Shown piece after piece: positions 61,422 to 64,000 of a stretch of 64,000 nucleotides of DNA; the stretch's first letter is position 1, and every line of letters starts with the position of its first letter. The position numbers and the translations under genes were made by a program. This stretch comes from Gaiellasilicea sp033857955 (GTDB lineage Bacteria; Actinomycetota; Thermoleophilia; Gaiellales; Gaiellaceae). Below the pieces are notes generated by a model, which made no database searches, was not told where the DNA came from, and worked only from the letters and a program-made list of their open reading frames with translations. The stretch spans positions 9,658-73,657 of the forward strand of contig JAWVCW010000020.1 in assembly GCA_033857955.1 (NCBI GenBank). The letters are read 5' to 3'.

Positions 61422-62496
61422 TGTCCGCTTCGAGCAGGCGACACGGACCTACCCGGGCACGCAGGTGCCTGCCGTGAACGCGCTCGACCTGAGGATCGCC
61501 GACGGCGAGTTCGTCGTCCTCGTCGGCCCGTCGGGGTCCGGCAAGACGACCGCCCTGCGCATGCTTGCGGGCCTGGAGGAGGTCGACTATGGCTCCGTCC
61601 TGATCGGGGGCCGCGACGTCACGGACGTGCCGCCGAAGAAGCGCGATGTCGCGATGGTCTTTCAGAACTACGCGCTCTACCCGTACCTGACGGTGGAGGC
61701 GAACATGGCCTTCCCGCTCAAGATCGCCCATGTCAAGAAGGCGGAGCGCGAGCGACGCGTTCGCGAGGTGGCCGAGCTGCTCGGGCTGACGGAGTATCTC
61801 GAGCGCAAGCCGGGCCAGCTCTCGGGCGGCCAGCGGCAGCGGGTGGCGATGGGCCGCGCGATCGTTCGCGAGCCGAGCGTCTTCCTGATGGACGAGCCGC
61901 TCTCGAACCTCGACGCGAAGCTTCGCGTGCAGATGCGCGCCGACATCGCGGCCCTGCAGGCGCGCCTCGGGGTGACGACGGTCTACGTCACGCACGACCA
62001 GTCCGAGGCGATGACGCTGGGGCACCGGGTCGCCGTCCTTGCCGGCGGCAAGCTGCAGCAGTGCGCCGCGCCGCGGGAGCTCTACGACCGGCCCGTCAAC
62101 ACCTTCGTCGCCGGCTTCATCGGCTCGCCGGCGATGAACCTCTGCGTGATCCCGGTCGGCTCGAACGGCTCCGTCTCTTTCGGCGGCGTCTCGATCGAGC
62201 TTCCGAGCGAGGCTGCCGGCGGCGGCTGGCCGAGCGTCGTCGTCGGGCTCCGTCCCGAGGCGCTCGAGCTCGCGGCCGAGGGAGTGCCGGCGACGGTTCA
62301 GGTCGTCGAGGAGCTCGGCGCGGACGCGTACGTCTTCTGTACCGCGGAGGTCGGAGGGGTCGAGACGAGGCTGGTGGCGCGAGGAGACGCCCGCCGCGTC
62401 CCGGCTCAGGGAGAGCGCGTTCACCTGCGACCGCAGGCCGAAGAGGCGCACATCTTCCACCCGGCGTCGGAAGAGCGCATGACCGTAGGCCACTAG
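61414..62496 (+). CDS. Sugar ABC transporter ATPase (MsmK/UgpC type)
   Basis: 360 residues: Walker A GPSGSGKT (38-45), Q-loop VFQNYALYPYLTV, signature LSGGQRQR (136-143), Walker B VFLMDEP (156-162), switch His in VTHDQSEAM and a C-terminal TOBE regulatory domain (about 240-355). Such ATPases may serve several importers. ATG overlaps the kinase end. Confidence 0.95.
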   Translation: MADVRFEQATRTYPGTQVPAVNALDLRIADGEFVVLVGPSGSGKTTALRMLAGLEEVDYGSVLIGGRDVTDVPPKKRDVAMVFQNYALYPYLTVEANMAFPLKIAHVKKAERERRVREVAELLGLTEYLERKPGQLSGGQRQRVAMGRAIVREPSVFLMDEPLSNLDAKLRVQMRADIAALQARLGVTTVYVTHDQSEAMTLGHRVAVLAGGKLQQCAAPRELYDRPVNTFVAGFIGSPAMNLCVIPVGSNGSVSFGGVSIELPSEAAGGGWPSVVVGLRPEALELAAEGVPATVQVVEELGADAYVFCTAEVGGVETRLVARGDARRVPAQGERVHLRPQAEEAHIFHPASEERMTVGH

Positions 62497-62583
62497 GCGC
62501 CCCGGGAGCTGTAAGGATTCGGTCAAACGAGGGTCGCAGCTCTTGTCGGCGAAGGGGGAAGTCGCCACCCTTTCCCTGACGCT

Positions 62584-64000
62584 GTGCCCAGACGACTCCT
62601 CCTTCTCATAGGTCTTGCCCTCGCGCTGCCCGCTCCGGCCGCCGCGGAGGACGCGACGATCGTGTCTCGCGACGTGCCGCTGCGCGCGCAGCGCTCCCTC
62701 ACCGCGGGCAAGCCGACAGCGCAGTTCAACCTCGTCGGGCTGCACTGGCGCGGGGCCGGAACCGTCCAGTTCAGGACGCGCTCGCTCGCGGGCCGCTGGA
62801 GCAGCTGGGTGGACGCCGCGCCCGAGGCGGAGGACCGGCCTGACGCGGGCACAGACGAGCGGGCCCGCCTGAGCAGCTGGCGGCTCGGGAACCCGTGGTG
62901 GGTCGGAGCGTCCGACCGGATCGAATATCGCCTGCGGGGCAAGGTCACCCGCTTGCGCGCGTACTTCGTCTGGAGCCCACCCGCAGGGGTGCCCGCGCGA
63001 ACGCTCCAGAAAGCGGGCGCGCCGGCGATCGTCCCCCGCAGCGGCTGGAACGCGGACGAGAGGATCAGGCGCAGCACGCCGTCTTTCGCGCCGGCGATCA
63101 GGCTCGCGCTCGTGCATCACACAGCCGGTGCCAACGGCTACACGGCGGCCCAGTCACCCTCGATCGTGCGGGCGATCGAGCTCTACCACGTGAAGGGGAA
63201 CGGCTGGAACGACATCGGCTACAACTTTTTGGTCGACCGTTTCGGGAACGTCTACGAAGGCCGCGGCGGTGGGATCGAGAAGAACGTGATCGGCGCCCAT
63301 TCCGAGGGCTTCAACACCGGCACGTTCGGCGTGGCGCTGATCGGCAACTACGCGCACGCAACACCGCCGAAGGCGCAGCAGACCGCGCTCGTCGACCTGC
63401 TCGCCTGGCGGCTCGACGTCGCGCACGTCGACCCGCTCTCGACCGTCGTCTACACCTCCGGTGGGAACGCAAAGTTCAGGTCGGGCAAGAACGTCATCCT
63501 GCGCGCGATCTCCGGCCACCGTGACACGGGCCCGAGCGAATGCCCGGGGACCGGCACGTACGTCCTGCTGCCCGGGATCGCGAAGCGCGTGTCGCTGACG
63601 GGGCTGCCGAAGCTGTACTCGCCGTCGGTCACCGGCGCGGCCGGCGGCCCGATCCGCATTCAGGCCCGGCTCAGCTCTTCGCTCCCCTGGACGGTGACCG
63701 TCGTCGACCAGCTCGGCAGGACCGTCGCCTCCGGGAGTGGAACGGGCACGGCGATCAACTGGACGTGGAACTCGCTCGTCGCGGGGAAGGGGTCGTTCAC
63801 CTGGACGATCGACTCGCCGGGCGCGCGGCCTGCGACCGGCACGATCGGCATCGGGCGGCCCGTGCCCGCACCTACGCTGTCGCTGACGAACCTCGCGACC
63901 ACGCCGAGCGTGATCACGCCGAACGCTGACGGCAGCGCCGACTCGATGACCGTGAGCTTCACGCTCGGCACCGCATCACTCGTCACCGCGCAGGTGCTCG
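62584..64000 (+). CDS. Secreted PGRP-type N-acetylmuramoyl-L-alanine amidase, 5' part
   Basis: The visible 472 residues start with a signal peptide (RRLLLLIGLALALPAPAAA), then a linker domain, and an amidase_2/PGRP domain (about 165-335): LVHHTAGANGYTAA, AIELYHVKGNGWNDIGYNFLV, GGGIEKNVIGAHSEGFNTGTF and ISGHRDTGPSECPG, with zinc ligands His, His and Cys. Repeats of beta type follow (GGPIRIQARLSSSLPWTVTV), resembling FlgD/Ig-like modules. It cuts peptide stems from peptidoglycan. GTG at 62584; the right edge truncates it. Confidence 0.9.
   Translation, partial: MPRRLLLLIGLALALPAPAAAEDATIVSRDVPLRAQRSLTAGKPTAQFNLVGLHWRGAGTVQFRTRSLAGRWSSWVDAAPEAEDRPDAGTDERARLSSWRLGNPWWVGASDRIEYRLRGKVTRLRAYFVWSPPAGVPARTLQKAGAPAIVPRSGWNADERIRRSTPSFAPAIRLALVHHTAGANGYTAAQSPSIVRAIELYHVKGNGWNDIGYNFLVDRFGNVYEGRGGGIEKNVIGAHSEGFNTGTFGVALIGNYAHATPPKAQQTALVDLLAWRLDVAHVDPLSTVVYTSGGNAKFRSGKNVILRAISGHRDTGPSECPGTGTYVLLPGIAKRVSLTGLPKLYSPSVTGAAGGPIRIQARLSSSLPWTVTVVDQLGRTVASGSGTGTAINWTWNSLVAGKGSFTWTIDSPGARPATGTIGIGRPVPAPTLSLTNLATTPSVITPNADGSADSMTVSFTLGTASLVTAQVL

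Overview
This 64 kb window is high-GC, densely packed bacterial DNA spanning the chromosomal replication origin. Gene content suggests a Gram-positive, deep-branching actinobacterium, probably Thermoleophilia-like; this is inferred from gene order and protein character, since there is no rRNA to test it. Pointers are the order rpmH-rnpA-yidD-yidC-jag-rsmG-parA-parB to the left of dnaA and dnaN-recF-DUF721-gyrB-gyrA to the right, frequent GTG and TTG starts, GyrA with Ala at the quinolone Ser83 position (as in mycobacteria), and many genes that appear leaderless.

Layout. 0-0.7 kb: start of a complex I operon (nuoA, nuoB, running off the left edge). 0.8-9 kb: mixed genes, including an A-type Fe-S carrier, a cupredoxin-like lipoprotein, a two-component system whose kinase is broken by a frameshifting deletion, a SecD-head-like lipoprotein, ferredoxin-NADP reductase, a purine permease and an amidase. 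9-19.3 kb: one long leftward gene train with mostly overlapping ends, carrying an RsbW-like anti-sigma factor behind a sigma-B-type promoter, otsA, moaC, mogA, a UbiA-family prenyltransferase, ccmABCD, a CcsA/HemX protein, hemA, hemC, hemD and a SAM hydroxide adenosyltransferase. It links stress protection, molybdenum cofactor, quinone, cytochrome c and heme supply. 19.3-22.6 kb: response regulator, kinase and HtrA protease, an arrangement like mprA-mprB-pepD. 22.6-36 kb: an M28-fold protein lacking several catalytic residues, moeA, glycosyltransferases and polytopic membrane enzymes, a class A PBP, MscS, a CPBP protease and an L,D-transpeptidase. 36-37.3 kb: small proteins and tRNA-Ile(GAT).

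37.3-51.9 kb is the origin region. DnaA boxes lie between the divergent rpmH and dnaA genes, with extra boxes between dnaA and dnaN. From there replication genes run right, and the ribosomal protein, membrane insertion and partition genes run left. gyrB is preceded by an intrinsic-terminator-like hairpin ending one base before its start codon, which looks like an attenuator.

52-64 kb: a MerR-type regulator, an NfeD/SPFH membrane-quality pair, then a ROK repressor divergent from a sugar operon (binding protein, two permeases, GH4 phospho-glycosidase, BadF-type sugar kinase, ATPase), and a secreted PGRP-type amidase cut by the right edge.

Two features cut across genes. At least eight genes have a TANNNT box 6-7 nt before the start codon, the signature of leaderless mRNAs. 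Three genes whose N-termini are required by homology (recF, rsmG and a GT87-like enzyme) have no ATG, GTG or TTG available but carry a CTG exactly at the stop codon of the preceding gene.
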